Below are positions 16,386 through 25,668 of a stretch of DNA of 64,000 nt, in pieces. The DNA comes from Sedimentibacter sp. (lineage in GTDB: Bacteria; Bacillota; Clostridia; Tissierellales; Sedimentibacteraceae): assembly GCA_018436705.1 (NCBI GenBank), contig JAHDLA010000018.1, positions 1-64,000 of the forward strand, written 5' to 3'. The position numbers and the translations under genes are program-made. How positions within the stretch are numbered: the first letter of the stretch is position 1; every line of letters begins with the position of its first letter. Below the pieces are notes generated by a model. That model was not told where the DNA came from and did no database searches. It saw only the letters and a program-made list of their open reading frames with translations.

Positions 16386-16421
16386 AAGGCAATTTTAAAT
16401 CAAATTGCTCAAAATTGCCTT
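16386..16421. terminator. bidirectional terminator between convergent genes
   Basis: A perfect 11-bp stem AAGGCAATTTT/AAAATTGCCTT with a 14-nt loop lies between the SpoIID-like gene (plus) and vanY-like gene (minus), with T-rich sequence on each exit. Confidence 0.8.
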
Positions 16422-16436
16422 AATAGACTTTATATT

Positions 16437-17309
16437 TTATTGCTCAAAAAATTCTTCAAGAGTTAGCCCTGATTCATATACATCCGTAGCCATCTCCACT
16501 CCCAAATATCTTATATGCCACGGCTCATACATATATCCGGTAATATCTTCCTTTCCTTTCGGATAACGAACTATAAATCCATAATTATGTGCATTTTCTG
16601 ATACCCATTTGCCTTCGTCCGTTTCTCCGAAAGTATCATCTAAAGCAAAATTCATTGCCTCGCAAGTTATATCCATAGACAACCCCGTCTGATGTTCGCT
16701 TTGCCCTGGTTTTGCACTAAACGTGTCCGCAGCCGCCTGACCGTGATTAGCAACATAAGAAGAATACAACGATGATTGTGTATTGTATGACCTATAGCCC
16801 GAGCGTGCATATAGATCGTACCCTTCTTCCTTTGCAGCAGCAAAAAGATTCTTCAAAGCTTCATATGCAGCCTCTCTAAGCTGATTCACCTCAGGGTTTA
16901 AAAGCACAGTAGGAAGCTCTGTTATTTCCGTCAAATCTTCCGGCACATAATCACTGGGTAGATTATTGACCCTATTTACCAGCACATCTATTGCTCCGGG
17001 ATTTCCTACTGTTACTACTTCTTCAAGCTCTAATGACTTTTCGGCATCTGGATTCTCCTCAGACTCTGAAGGGATTTCTTCCGGTTCCTCCACAGGATTA
17101 GGCTGTTCAACAGGAATCTCTTCCTGTTCTTCGATACTTTTATCTGACGGTTCCTCATTCACAGGTTCGTTGTGAATATTATTACTATCTGGTGTATTGT
17201 TACCTGCTGATATCTTTTTTATAATCATTATAGATCCAAATAAAATCAGTAACAATGCTATAACTAAAATTAAAACTCTATCCACTCTAATTCTCTTTTT
17301 ATGTTTCAT
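16437..17309 (-). CDS. membrane-anchored D-alanyl-D-alanine carboxypeptidase (VanY/M15B family)
   Basis: A zinc peptidase that removes the terminal D-Ala from peptidoglycan stem peptides. The 290-residue product has a basic N-terminus and one hydrophobic anchor (about 13-30), a Glu/Pro/Asn-rich linker (about 36-95) and a VanY domain (about 135-290). Zinc ligands are visible: His206 and Asp213 in SEHQTGLSMDI and His265 in PWHIRYLG. AAGGATAAGAAA precedes the start. It lies 21 nt downstream of rimI, at the end of the tsaE-tsaB-rimI run, so it may be co-transcribed. No van resistance genes are nearby, so housekeeping wall trimming is the likely role. Confidence 0.9.
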   Translation of the reverse strand: MKHKKRIRVDRVLILVIALLLILFGSIMIIKKISAGNNTPDSNNIHNEPVNEEPSDKSIEEQEEIPVEQPNPVEEPEEIPSESEENPDAEKSLELEEVVTVGNPGAIDVLVNRVNNLPSDYVPEDLTEITELPTVLLNPEVNQLREAAYEALKNLFAAAKEEGYDLYARSGYRSYNTQSSLYSSYVANHGQAAADTFSAKPGQSEHQTGLSMDITCEAMNFALDDTFGETDEGKWVSENAHNYGFIVRYPKGKEDITGYMYEPWHIRYLGVEMATDVYESGLTLEEFFEQ

Positions 17310-17330
17310 TTTCTTATCCTTCTATAATTT

Positions 17331-17768
17331 CTAAAGTTTTTTCCACATTATAATTGCATCTTCAATCGGCTTTGAATAGTAACGAGGTCTCTTTCCTACT
17401 GATACAAATCCAAATTTTTCATAGAGGTTTATTGCCGGTATATTTGTCTCGCGAACCTCCAGAGTCATAGAACTGATCTCCGAGCATCTGCATATTTCCA
17501 CCATTTTGCTTATCAGCATTCCGGCTATGCCTCTATTTCTATACTCCGGTAATATTGCAACATTGGTTATATGGCATTCATCCAAAATTCTCCACATTCC
17601 CATGTAACCCACAATTTTATCATCTTCCTCTGCGCACTGATAATATGCCAGTTCATTTACTAATTCCTTTTCAAGAGAAGCTCTTGACCAGGGTAGGGAA
17701 AAGCACATTTTTTCGATTTGAGTTATCTGATTCAAATCATCGCTGCGCATACCTCTGATTACTACCAT
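17331..17768 (-). CDS. rimI: ribosomal protein S18 alanine N-acetyltransferase
   Basis: A GNAT acetyltransferase of 145 residues. Landmarks are MRSDDLNQITQIEKMCF at the N-terminus, VAILPEYRNRGIAGMLI (acetyl-CoA loop) and LEVRETNIPAINLYEKFGF. The length and position right after tsaB, as in many Firmicutes, support RimI rather than a generic GNAT. It acetylates the N-terminal Ala of S18 in known systems. AAGGGGGATTT precedes the start, 9 nt after tsaB. Confidence 0.92.
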   Translation of the reverse strand: MVVIRGMRSDDLNQITQIEKMCFSLPWSRASLEKELVNELAYYQCAEEDDKIVGYMGMWRILDECHITNVAILPEYRNRGIAGMLISKMVEICRCSEISSMTLEVRETNIPAINLYEKFGFVSVGKRPRYYSKPIEDAIIMWKKL

Positions 17769-17777
17769 AAATCCCCC

Positions 17778-18467
17778 TTATTTCTTATTTCGTTCCGCCT
17801 GAGACATCCTTAAATACTGAGGTCTAAAATCAGACGCCTGAACAAATTCCCCAATCAATGCCATGTCGTAGCCTATGGACGCCAAGGTGGAAGCATTCAA
17901 AAAATTATACCTTTCAGGTGCAAAATACGCCCTTTGCCTTAATTTTTTTTCAATTATATCTCTATAATTAACTGCTCCATCTCCGTTAAATATAATGGGT
18001 TCTTCATATTCATTCATCATTTCCAGCATATCGACAATATTACAAGGATACTGCTCCTTGACGGTTGAGATCTTTCCTTCGTTCCATCTGTAAACTCCTG
18101 TATAAATTCTGCCTGCTTTCGCATCCATTACAGGAACAATAAGCTTGCTTACGTCAAAAACATTTGCAGCAAGAGACTTTGTCGTCGGGATATTGGCTAT
18201 GGGAATATCAACAGCAAATGCAAGGCTTTTTGCAATAGCAGCTCCTATTCTCAATCCCGTATATGAGCCGGGGCCCTCTGATATTGCAATTACATCAATA
18301 TCCTGAATTTTAATATTCAGTTCGTTCAATAACTCTTCTATTAAAGGCATAAGCTTTTCTGAATGTGTTTTTTTGTGGTTTAATGTATATTCACCCAACA
18401 AACTACCGTCTTCAGATACTGCACATGATGCAGCTATAGATGCCGATTCAATTGCCAGTACTTTCAT
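17778..18467 (-). CDS. tsaB: tRNA t6A synthesis factor TsaB
   Basis: A TsaD-like ASKHA-fold protein that partners with TsaD and TsaE to place threonylcarbamoyl on A37 of ANN-decoding tRNAs. The 229-residue product shows LAIESASIAASCAV, KKTHSEKLMPLI and EGPGSYTGLRIG, the last being the TsaB signature. Its start overlaps the end of tsaE by 20 nt, indicating translational coupling. TsaD and TsaC are not in the window. Confidence 0.95.
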   Translation of the reverse strand: MKVLAIESASIAASCAVSEDGSLLGEYTLNHKKTHSEKLMPLIEELLNELNIKIQDIDVIAISEGPGSYTGLRIGAAIAKSLAFAVDIPIANIPTTKSLAANVFDVSKLIVPVMDAKAGRIYTGVYRWNEGKISTVKEQYPCNIVDMLEMMNEYEEPIIFNGDGAVNYRDIIEKKLRQRAYFAPERYNFLNASTLASIGYDMALIGEFVQASDFRPQYLRMSQAERNKK

Positions 18468-18918
18468 ATTTCTTCAGTTCCTCTGCTATTTTTTCATAAT
18501 TTTCCCCGTTACCGCTTATATTCATTATGCGACAAGTATCGGAAAGCCGTTCTATTTTAATATCAATTCTCTCCTTTGGAAGTATACCTTTTATTTTATG
18601 TGACCACTCAATGATTGTTGCCCCCTCTGAATAAATATATTCATCATATCCTAAATCATACATAGCCTCCTCCGAGTCTATCCTGTATACATCCATATGG
18701 TTCAGCTTCAGCCTTCCTTCGTATTCTTTAATAATTGTAAATGTTGGACTAGTTATGTATTCTTTAACACCAAGTTCCGATGCTATAAACTGCGTAAGCG
18801 CCGTCTTTCCAACACCCAGGTCACCGTCAAGACAGAGTACGCTTCCCTTTTCCAAACTGCGTCCTATAATTCTGCCTACAACCTCAGTATCTTTTAAATT
18901 GTTTACCGTTAATTTCAT
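18448..18918 (-). CDS. tsaE: tRNA t6A synthesis ATPase TsaE
   Basis: A 156-residue P-loop ATPase that activates the TsaBD complex. Walker A is GDLGVGKTAL and the family motifs SPTFTIIKEYEG, LNHMDVYRI and IIEWS are all present. It heads a minus-strand run tsaE-tsaB-rimI-vanY. A promoter lies at 19003-19031. Confidence 0.95.
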   Translation of the reverse strand: MKLTVNNLKDTEVVGRIIGRSLEKGSVLCLDGDLGVGKTALTQFIASELGVKEYITSPTFTIIKEYEGRLKLNHMDVYRIDSEEAMYDLGYDEYIYSEGATIIEWSHKIKGILPKERIDIKIERLSDTCRIMNISGNGENYEKIAEELKKYESTGN

Positions 18919-19002
18919 AATGCTTCCTTAGATTAGTTTTATCCCTGCGCTTTCTCTTATGGCTGCTATTAAATAGAACCGCAGATATTTATTTACCGTT
19001 TC

Positions 19003-19031
19003 ATTATACATTTGCAGGTTTAAAAAATCAA
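19003..19031 (-). promoter_or_regulatory. tsaE operon promoter
   Basis: The minus strand has TTGATT (19026-19031), a 17-nt spacer and TATAAT (19003-19008), about 85 nt before tsaE. Confidence 0.7.
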
Positions 19032-19182
19032 GGAATGTTTAGTTTGTATCTTCGGGGAAAATAATTTTCATTCCACGATAGATATTAAAAGCCTAAATAA
19101 AAAGTATACCTCCTTCGCCTAAAACTACTTCGTATATCGAAAGGCTGTTTTACGTGTAATTTAAAAGCAAAAGTAAAAAACA

Positions 19183-19211
19183 TTGAACAATGTTTGGAGA
19201 CATGTTATAAT
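19183..19211 (+). promoter_or_regulatory. murC promoter
   Basis: TTGAAC (19183-19188), a 17-nt spacer and TATAAT (19206-19211). The predicted start near 19218 gives an untranslated leader of about 115 nt, in which I see no known regulator. Confidence 0.7.
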
Positions 19212-19332
19212 ATTATGATTATTTAAAGGCTTGGACTATGAATTATTTTCTTTATTGCTTTTAAATAAGTGTTAATTGCTTTTTTTATGAATAATATTAT
19301 TACATAACAAAGAAACATTTAGGGAGAATGGT

Positions 19333-20676
19333 ATGCAAAAATTTAATCATATATATTTTATAGGCATAGGCGGAATTAGCATGAGCGCACTGGCTGAATT
19401 AATGATTGACGAAGGAGTTAAGGTTTCAGGCTCTGACAGAAGCTGCTCACATATAACAAAAAAACTGGAATCATTGGGAGCAAAAATATACATAGGCCAT
19501 GAAAGCAAAAATGTAACTGAAAATATTGATTTAGTAGTTTACACATCTGCTATTTCTGATGACAATCCTGAGCTTTTGAAAGCACAGGAATTAAGCCTTA
19601 ATATAATGGACAGAGCTGAATTTTTAGGCTTGATAATGAAAAACTACAAAAATTCTGTCTGTATATCAGGCACTCACGGAAAAACAACTACTACAGGAAT
19701 GCTTTCTTCCGTATTGATAGGAACAGATATAAAACCAACTATATTTTTAGGCGGTGAAATGGATTCACTAGGAGGAAATCTGCTTCGCGGCTCATATGAT
19801 ATAATGCTTACGGAAGCATGCGAGTATAAAAGAAATTTCTTGAAATTCAATCCAACTATGGAAATTATTTTAAACATTGAAGAAGATCATCTTGATTATT
19901 ACAAGGACTTAGAAGATATCGAAAATGCATTTGTAGAATACGCACAAAAAATTCCTGAAACAGGATATCTGATAGTCAACGAGAAACACAAAAAACTATT
20001 TAAAAATATAGACTGTAATATAGTAACATTCGGAGATGACAGCAACGCCGATTACTATCCTGAAAATATAAATTTAAAGCCATTCCCTTCATACACGTTG
20101 ATGCATAATGGGCAAAAATTTGAAGATATAAGGCTTAAAGTATTAGGAGAACATAATATTTTAAATTCCGCTGCAACGGCTGCCGCAGCCCTTTGCCTAG
20201 GCATTGACAGCAAAACCGTTCAAAACGGTCTTTCAAATTTTAAAGGCACTCATAGGAGATATGAGTATAAAGGCGAGTATAATGGAGCTTCAATAATTGA
20301 CGACTACGCACATCATCCGTCGGAGATAAAAGCGACATTAAAGACTGCAAAAGCTTACACCTACGGAAAAGTAATAACAGTATTTCAGCCTCACACATTT
20401 ACCCGTACTAAAAAACTTCTGAACGAATTTGCAGAGGCTTTAACACATACAGATGAAGCAATACTTTTAGATATTTATCCGGCAAGAGAAAAAGATACAG
20501 GTGAAATCCACTCCAAAGATATCCTTGCCAAAATGAAATCGATGAATAAAGCAGGACATTATGCAGATTCATTTCAATCAGCTGCAGAAATAATTAAATC
20601 TTTAGCCTGTAAAGGAGACACAATAATAGCAATGGGTGCAGGTAATGTGAATGATGTTATTAATTATATAAAATAA
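19333..20676 (+). CDS. murC: UDP-N-acetylmuramate--L-alanine ligase
   Basis: Cytoplasmic ligase that adds L-Ala to UDP-MurNAc, the first stem-peptide step. The 447-residue product has the three Mur ligase domains: an N-terminal Rossmann domain (IYFIGIGGISMSALAEL), a central ATPase (SGTHGKTTTTGML, near 114) and the C-terminal domain with DDYAHHPSEIKATL and FQPHTFTRT, both typical of MurC. It stands alone on the plus strand between its own promoter and terminator, outside the dcw cluster at 27.7-43.3 kb that holds murE, murD and murG. AGGGAGAATGGT precedes the start. Confidence 0.97.
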   Translation: MQKFNHIYFIGIGGISMSALAELMIDEGVKVSGSDRSCSHITKKLESLGAKIYIGHESKNVTENIDLVVYTSAISDDNPELLKAQELSLNIMDRAEFLGLIMKNYKNSVCISGTHGKTTTTGMLSSVLIGTDIKPTIFLGGEMDSLGGNLLRGSYDIMLTEACEYKRNFLKFNPTMEIILNIEEDHLDYYKDLEDIENAFVEYAQKIPETGYLIVNEKHKKLFKNIDCNIVTFGDDSNADYYPENINLKPFPSYTLMHNGQKFEDIRLKVLGEHNILNSAATAAAALCLGIDSKTVQNGLSNFKGTHRRYEYKGEYNGASIIDDYAHHPSEIKATLKTAKAYTYGKVITVFQPHTFTRTKKLLNEFAEALTHTDEAILLDIYPAREKDTGEIHSKDILAKMKSMNKAGHYADSFQSAAEIIKSLACKGDTIIAMGAGNVNDVINYIK

Positions 20677-20682
20677 ATAAAA

Positions 20683-20728
20683 ATGAGATTTTTCATATTC
20701 AGTATAACTGCCGAATGAAAAATCTCAT
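20683..20728. terminator. bidirectional terminator between murC and the prenyl synthase gene
   Basis: A perfect 14-bp stem ATGAGATTTTTCAT/ATGAAAAATCTCAT with an 18-nt loop; T-rich tracts follow on both strands, serving both convergent genes. Confidence 0.88.
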
Positions 20729-20765
20729 CTTCTTATTTGCTATAAAAGTTAGTGCTAAGTTTATT

Positions 20766-21653
20766 TTAGTGATCCCTGTCAGTGAGAAACTTAGCCAGTT
20801 CGATTAAGTATGCTGCTTTATCTCCAAAAATACAAAGACTTTTCACAGCTTCATTTGTAAGATAATGAACCTGCTTTTTTGCTTCTTCCAAAGTAACAAA
20901 TGCTAAATATGTAACTTTATCATTTGCTTCGTCACTTCCCGTCATCTTTCCAAGTTTTTCAACAGTGCCCGTTACATCCAATATATCATCCTCTATCTGA
21001 AATGCAAGCCCTATTTTTTCCGCATAACTCTCCAAAGCTTTTAACTCAACTTCACCAGCTCCTCCGAGAATAGCCCCTGCCACCAAACTGCTTTTTATTA
21101 TTGCACCAGTTTTCAGCGAATACATGTACTTAAGATCGTCAAGCGTTGAAATTTTATCATGACCAAATATATCTACAACCTGACCACCTATCATTCCGTC
21201 TGAACCTGAAGACTTGGATACATAGAACAAGGCTCTTATTGCTTTATTCTTATCTTCAAATTTCATTGCCGCTTCAAGACCCGTTTCAAAAGCTCTGTTC
21301 AGAAGACCGTCTCCCGCTAAAATTGCCGCAGCCTCTCCGTACTTTTTGTGATTTGAAAGCTTACCTCTTCTATAATCATCATTGTCCATGGCAGGAAGAT
21401 CATCATGTATCAGAGAGTATGTATGAATCATTTCCATTGCACAAGCAAAAGGTAATGCCTTTTCTTCCTCATCCTTAAACAGCTCATAGGCTGCAAGCAA
21501 AAGCACAGGGCGCAGCCTTTTTCCTCCGGATAATAAGCTGTAATTCATAGCTTCATAAATCAACTTCTGAGGATTTTCTTTTTCCCCAACAACATCTTTA
21601 AGATATTTTTCAACACTTTCTATTTTTTCTTTCATCCATGTTATATGATCCAT
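20766..21653 (-). CDS. ispA: polyprenyl (farnesyl/geranylgeranyl) diphosphate synthase
   Basis: A trans-prenyltransferase that condenses isopentenyl diphosphate with allylic diphosphates. The 295-residue product has the first Asp-rich motif DDLPAMDND, the following RRGKLSNHKKYG, and the second motif DDILD. SYSLIHDDLPAMD and GGKRLRPVLLLA are typical of the short-chain IspA class. GGGGGAGTAAATGG marks the start. It lies 64 nt downstream of metH on the same strand. The chain length (C15 or C20) cannot be fixed from sequence. Confidence 0.93.
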   Translation of the reverse strand: MDHITWMKEKIESVEKYLKDVVGEKENPQKLIYEAMNYSLLSGGKRLRPVLLLAAYELFKDEEEKALPFACAMEMIHTYSLIHDDLPAMDNDDYRRGKLSNHKKYGEAAAILAGDGLLNRAFETGLEAAMKFEDKNKAIRALFYVSKSSGSDGMIGGQVVDIFGHDKISTLDDLKYMYSLKTGAIIKSSLVAGAILGGAGEVELKALESYAEKIGLAFQIEDDILDVTGTVEKLGKMTGSDEANDKVTYLAFVTLEEAKKQVHYLTNEAVKSLCIFGDKAAYLIELAKFLTDRDH

Positions 21654-21717
21654 TTACTCCCCCATAGCGCAAGCCTTTTTTGTCACTACTCCATAACAGT
21701 ATATGGCTTGTGCGTTT

Positions 21718-24111
21718 CTATTTTTCTTTAAAAACTTCTTTTGCAATTTTCACCGCCTCCTTGGCGTCTTTTGCATAATAATCAGCACCCATATTATCCG
21801 CATATTCAGGAGTCAAAACTGCACCACCCACTACTATTGTGCAATCTACATTGTTGTCTCTTAACTCCTTTATCGTATCTTCCATACTTTTCATGGTTGT
21901 TGTCATTAATGCGCTCAATCCTACCATTAGCGGCTCACTGCTCAGCTTTCTTGCTTCATCTACGATCTTTTCAGCAGTAACATCCTTGCCCAAATCTATT
22001 ATTTCATAATTATAATTTTCAAGTATAACCTTAACAATATTTTTACCTATGTCATGGACATCACCTTTTACTGTAGCTAAAATTATTTTTCCTTTGCTTA
22101 TATTAGAGTTGTCTTTTAATTTTAAACTCTTTTTAAGGACATCAAAGGAAACCTTCACCGTCTCAGCCGACTGAATGAGCTGCGGAAGAAATATTATACC
22201 TTTTTCAAAGTCATCTCCCACTTTATCAAGAGCTGGAATAAGGTATTCGTTGACTATTTCAAGCTCATCCTTTGTTTTCAAAAGTAAATTCGTTGCAGCT
22301 GCAGCATTATCTTTAAGCCCTTTGATAACAAGCTCAGTAAGACTAGCCTCGCTCTTCACATGTTCAATCTTTCCGTCAGATGGTTTTAATTTCTTTTCTT
22401 CTCCGTACCTTTTAATGTATTTCTTTGAGGCTTTGTCATGATTAAACAATACATTGAATGCAAAAATTTTGTCCATCATAGCGCTGTCGTTTGGATTAAT
22501 AATTGGTAAATCTAGTCCTGTCGCCATAGCAATCGTTAAAAATGTTTCATTAATAAGACCTCTGTTAGGCATGCCAAAGGAAATATTTGAAACTCCCAGA
22601 ACTGTTTTTACTCCTAATTCTTTCTTTACCATTTCAAGTGTTTTAATTGTTTCAACAACTTCTTCCTGCTGTGCCGAGCAGGTTAATGTTAAGGCATCTA
22701 TATAAACATCCTCTTTATTTATACCATAACTTTCTGCTTTTTTCACTATCTTTTCCGCAATTTTATATCTATCAGCAGCATTATCCGGAATTCCTTTTTC
22801 ATCTAAAGTAAGCCCCACAACAGCAGCGCCATATTTTTTTACTATTGGAAGAATTCTGTCAAGAACTTTTTCTTCACCGTTGACAGAATTAACTATAGCC
22901 TTTCCGTTATAATATCTCAATCCCGCTTCAATAACTTCAGCCTGTGATGAATCAATTTGAAGAGGAGCATTTATGACAGTCTGCAGCGCCTTAACCACTT
23001 CAATAATCATTCTCTTCTGGTCAATCTCTCTTAATCCAACATTTACATCCAATATTTCGGCACCTGCTTCAACCTGTGAAACACCTTGCTGAATTATATA
23101 GTCCACATCGCCGGACTTCAAAGCTTGCTTTAGAAGCTTCTTTCCTGTTGGATTTATCCTCTCTCCAATCACCCTGATTTCATCTATCAATACGGTATTT
23201 GTAGGAGTACAAAGAGCTGAAAAATATTCAAACTGCCCATGTACCTTGCTCTCTCCTTTTATCTTATCAGAAATTTGTTTTATATATTCAGGTGTAGTTC
23301 CGCAGCATCCTCCAACAATAGAGACGCCCATTCTAATAAATTCAAGAACTTCATCTGCAAATTCTGATGGGCAAACATTATAAAACATCTGTCCTTCCTT
23401 CATAACCGGCAGCCCAGCATTTGCCTGTACAAGCACGGGAACATCTGTCCATTTAAGAAGCTCCTTAACTATTGGATTAATTTCCTTAGGGCCCAAAGAA
23501 CAATTAATACCAATTGCATCTACGCCTAGCCCTCCCAAAGTCAAAGCCATGCTTCCCGGGAGACAACCCGTAAAAGTTCTATGGTCCTTTTCAAATGACA
23601 TGCTTGCCAGCACAGGAAGTTCCGAATTCTCCTTTGCTGCCAGCACTGCCGCTTTTGCTTCATAAAGGTCCGTCATAGTTTCAATTAATATAAGGTCTGC
23701 GCCAGATTTAACACCTTGCAATACCTGCCTTTTGAATATTTCATAGGCTTTATCAAAAGACAACTTGCCCAAAGGCTCTATTAGTTCTCCAATAGGTCCT
23801 ATATCCAGAGCAATATATACCTCTTTTGAACCCACAGCCTCCTTAGCAGCTGAAACTGCAGCTTCAATAATTTCCTCGACTTCATACCCAATTCTTTGAA
23901 GCTTCAATTCATTTGCTCCGAAGGTATTTGTAGTTATTATGTTAGAACCTGCTCGTATATATTCTTTGTGTATTTCAACTATTTTTCCCTTGTTTGTAAT
24001 ATTAATTGCTTCGGGAACCTCACCAATCTTGAGTCCTTTTTTTTGAAGCTGGGTTCCCATTGCTCCATCTAAAACAACTATTTTTTCTCTTATATATTCC
24101 TTGAATTTCAT
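21718..24111 (-). CDS. metH: cobalamin-dependent methionine synthase (lacks activation domain)
   Basis: Transfers a methyl group from methyltetrahydrofolate through cobalamin to homocysteine. The 797-residue product has a homocysteine domain (about 1-290; zinc Cys in GINCSL and GGCCGTTPEYI), a pterin-binding domain (about 300-560; GERINPTGKK), and a cobalamin module (about 590-797) with the B12-histidine motif DVHDIGKNIV. It stops there. The C-terminal SAM-binding reactivation domain of the ~1200-residue E. coli enzyme is absent, as in Thermotoga-type proteins, so reactivation must come from another protein. It is next to metF, which makes its methyl donor. Confidence 0.93.
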   Translation of the reverse strand: MKFKEYIREKIVVLDGAMGTQLQKKGLKIGEVPEAINITNKGKIVEIHKEYIRAGSNIITTNTFGANELKLQRIGYEVEEIIEAAVSAAKEAVGSKEVYIALDIGPIGELIEPLGKLSFDKAYEIFKRQVLQGVKSGADLILIETMTDLYEAKAAVLAAKENSELPVLASMSFEKDHRTFTGCLPGSMALTLGGLGVDAIGINCSLGPKEINPIVKELLKWTDVPVLVQANAGLPVMKEGQMFYNVCPSEFADEVLEFIRMGVSIVGGCCGTTPEYIKQISDKIKGESKVHGQFEYFSALCTPTNTVLIDEIRVIGERINPTGKKLLKQALKSGDVDYIIQQGVSQVEAGAEILDVNVGLREIDQKRMIIEVVKALQTVINAPLQIDSSQAEVIEAGLRYYNGKAIVNSVNGEEKVLDRILPIVKKYGAAVVGLTLDEKGIPDNAADRYKIAEKIVKKAESYGINKEDVYIDALTLTCSAQQEEVVETIKTLEMVKKELGVKTVLGVSNISFGMPNRGLINETFLTIAMATGLDLPIINPNDSAMMDKIFAFNVLFNHDKASKKYIKRYGEEKKLKPSDGKIEHVKSEASLTELVIKGLKDNAAAATNLLLKTKDELEIVNEYLIPALDKVGDDFEKGIIFLPQLIQSAETVKVSFDVLKKSLKLKDNSNISKGKIILATVKGDVHDIGKNIVKVILENYNYEIIDLGKDVTAEKIVDEARKLSSEPLMVGLSALMTTTMKSMEDTIKELRDNNVDCTIVVGGAVLTPEYADNMGADYYAKDAKEAVKIAKEVFKEK

Positions 24112-24152
24112 AATAACCTCTGCATAATATAATATGTAATGACTACTTTTTA

Positions 24153-25031
24153 TTATTTCCTATTAATAGAGTGTACCAAAGAAATTAGATTGTCATGAGT
24201 CTTTCTTGCTACATATGGATTGTTCATAGTATAAAGATGTACTCCGGCAACACCGTTTGACATTAAGTCTATAATTTGCTCGGTAGCATATGCAATCCCT
24301 GCATCTGCCATTGCATCTTTGTCATACTCAAATTTTTCCATAATTTTTATATATCTTTCCGGCATTTTGGTGCCGCTTAATTCTACAATGCGCTCAATCT
24401 GCTTTTTGTTCGTGACAGGCATAATACCTGCCTGAATAGGGACATTAATGTGGTGTTTTACCGTTAAGTTCATGAATTCATAAAAAGCATTGTTATCATA
24501 AAAAAGCTGAGAAGTAAGATGTGTAACGCCAGCCTCAATTTTCTTCTTAAGATTAATCACATCTTCCTCGATATTCTTGCTGTCGTAATGTCCTTCTGGG
24601 TAACATGTTCCTCCGAGATCAAAGCACTCATTCTCTGTTATAAATTTTGCCAAATCTGATGAATGCTTGAAATCTCCCTTTATATCCTGGTCCAACGGTA
24701 TGTCTCCTCTAAGTGCAAGTATGTTGTCTACATTCTCTTTTTTTAGTTCCTTTAAAACCTCTTTTATTTCATCTTCAGTTGAGCTAATGCATGTAAGGTG
24801 AGCTAATGATTCAATTCCATACCTGTTTTTTATCATAGATGAAATTTCACTAGTTTTATTCTGGTTGCTTCCTCCACCAGCTCCATATGTTACGCTTATA
24901 TAATCCGGTCTCAGGTCACTCAGTGCCTCCATGGTTTTATATACGGTATCTATAGGTGATGTCGCCTTAGGCGGAAATATTTCAAATGAAAATACAAATT
25001 TTTTCTTGTTAAATAAATCCTTTATAAACAT
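24153..25031 (-). CDS. metF: methylenetetrahydrofolate reductase
   Basis: A FAD-dependent TIM-barrel enzyme that reduces 5,10-methylene-THF to 5-methyl-THF. The 292-residue product has the family opening FSFEIFPPKAT, then PDYISVTYGAGGGS, ILALRGDIP and GGTCYPEGH, and late AGIMPVTNKKQIERI. It is 41 nt upstream of metH on the same strand, so methyl donor and user are made together. A promoter lies at 25058-25087. No SAM riboswitch was found in the short leader. Confidence 0.95.
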   Translation of the reverse strand: MFIKDLFNKKKFVFSFEIFPPKATSPIDTVYKTMEALSDLRPDYISVTYGAGGGSNQNKTSEISSMIKNRYGIESLAHLTCISSTEDEIKEVLKELKKENVDNILALRGDIPLDQDIKGDFKHSSDLAKFITENECFDLGGTCYPEGHYDSKNIEEDVINLKKKIEAGVTHLTSQLFYDNNAFYEFMNLTVKHHINVPIQAGIMPVTNKKQIERIVELSGTKMPERYIKIMEKFEYDKDAMADAGIAYATEQIIDLMSNGVAGVHLYTMNNPYVARKTHDNLISLVHSINRK

Positions 25032-25057
25032 TATTTCTCCTTGTAATTTTTCTGAAC

Positions 25058-25087
25058 ATTATAACACAGTACATCGGAAGTTGTAAA
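25058..25087 (-). promoter_or_regulatory. metF-metH promoter
   Basis: The minus strand has TTTACA (25082-25087), an 18-nt spacer and TATAAT (25058-25063), with a leader of only about 20 nt before metF. Confidence 0.6.
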
Positions 25088-25142
25088 CAAGGATCAATAA
25101 ATAAACTCAAATTATTATAATTATATAACTTTATGTAATTAT

Positions 25143-25176
25143 AAAAAAAGAAACCAGGAACTTATTCCCGGTTTCT
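25143..25176 (-). terminator. csp terminator
   Basis: On the minus strand GAAACCGGGAA and TTCCTGGTTTC pair around a short loop and are followed by TTTTTTTAT, 18 nt past the csp stop. Confidence 0.85.
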
Positions 25177-25193
25177 TGTTTAGCCGCTAATAA

Positions 25194-25394
25194 TTATAAT
25201 CTAACTACGTTAGCTGCCTGGTCTCCTCTAGCACCTTGAGTAACGTCAAAAGAAACTTTTTGACCTTCCTCTAAAGTTTTGAATCCATCTCCTTGAATAG
25301 CTGAAAAATGTACGAATACATCATTTCCATCTTCCTTTGTAATAAATCCAAATCCTTTTTCTGAGTTAAACCATTTAACTGTACCCTTAACCAT
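25194..25394 (-). CDS. cold-shock protein (CspA/CspB family)
   Basis: A 66-residue OB-fold RNA chaperone. It shows the family sequence almost in full: [17 protein letters not shown] (RNP1), [10 protein letters not shown] (RNP2) and the C-terminal RGDQAANVV. It binds single-stranded RNA or DNA and melts structure in the cold. AGGAGGTACTC precedes the start. The promoter at 25531-25559 leaves a leader of about 130 nt, AT-rich and long, as is usual for cold-shock genes whose leader acts as a thermosensor (inference). Confidence 0.97.
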   Translation of the reverse strand: MVKGTVKWFNSEKGFGFITKEDGNDVFVHFSAIQGDGFKTLEEGQKVSFDVTQGARGDQAANVVRL

Positions 25395-25530
25395 GAGTAC
25401 CTCCTAAAATATTAAAATTTATATTGACATTGTATATAAAAAAATTCACATATTTTTACATATTATATACAGCAACACATATAATATCTAAAAACATGTG
25501 AAATCTATAAATACTCTGTAATACTATTTA

Positions 25531-25559
25531 AGAATAGCACACACTTATGTATTTGTCAA
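25531..25559 (-). promoter_or_regulatory. csp promoter
   Basis: The minus strand has TTGACA (25554-25559), a 17-nt spacer and TATTCT (25531-25536). The 130-nt leader that follows (25395-25524) holds no ORF. The rest of this intergenic region, up to the terminator at 25669, shows nothing recognisable. Confidence 0.65.
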
Positions 25560-25668
25560 CACTTTTTATGGAAAATAATAATGTGATTAAAATAAAAATC
25601 ACAAACAACATAACACATTTTGTCGAATTCTGCAGTTCAATTTTAATATTTAAAATTGCTACATAAAA

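Larger units (their letters stand above)
18919..19332. other. 414-nt intergenic region with divergent promoters
   Basis: This region separates divergent tsaE and murC and holds one sigma-A promoter for each (19003-19031 minus, 19183-19211 plus). No RNA family or plausible ORF was recognised in the remaining ~150 nt between them. A good ribosome binding site on the minus strand (19109-19115) has no start codon at a usable distance. Confidence 0.6.

Noticed and set aside
19109..19115. Strong AAGGAGG on the minus strand in the tsaE-murC gap
   Set aside because: No start codon at usable distance opens more than a few codons; a stop follows quickly. Treated as chance or a remnant.
21654..21717. 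Hairpin GCGCAAGCC/GGCTTGTGC between metH and the prenyl synthase gene
   Set aside because: It lacks a T-tract on the minus (coding) strand; at most a processing or chance structure.
25032..25143. Possible SAM or other riboswitch before metF-metH
   Set aside because: The leader from the likely promoter is only about 20 nt, and no conserved aptamer core was seen.
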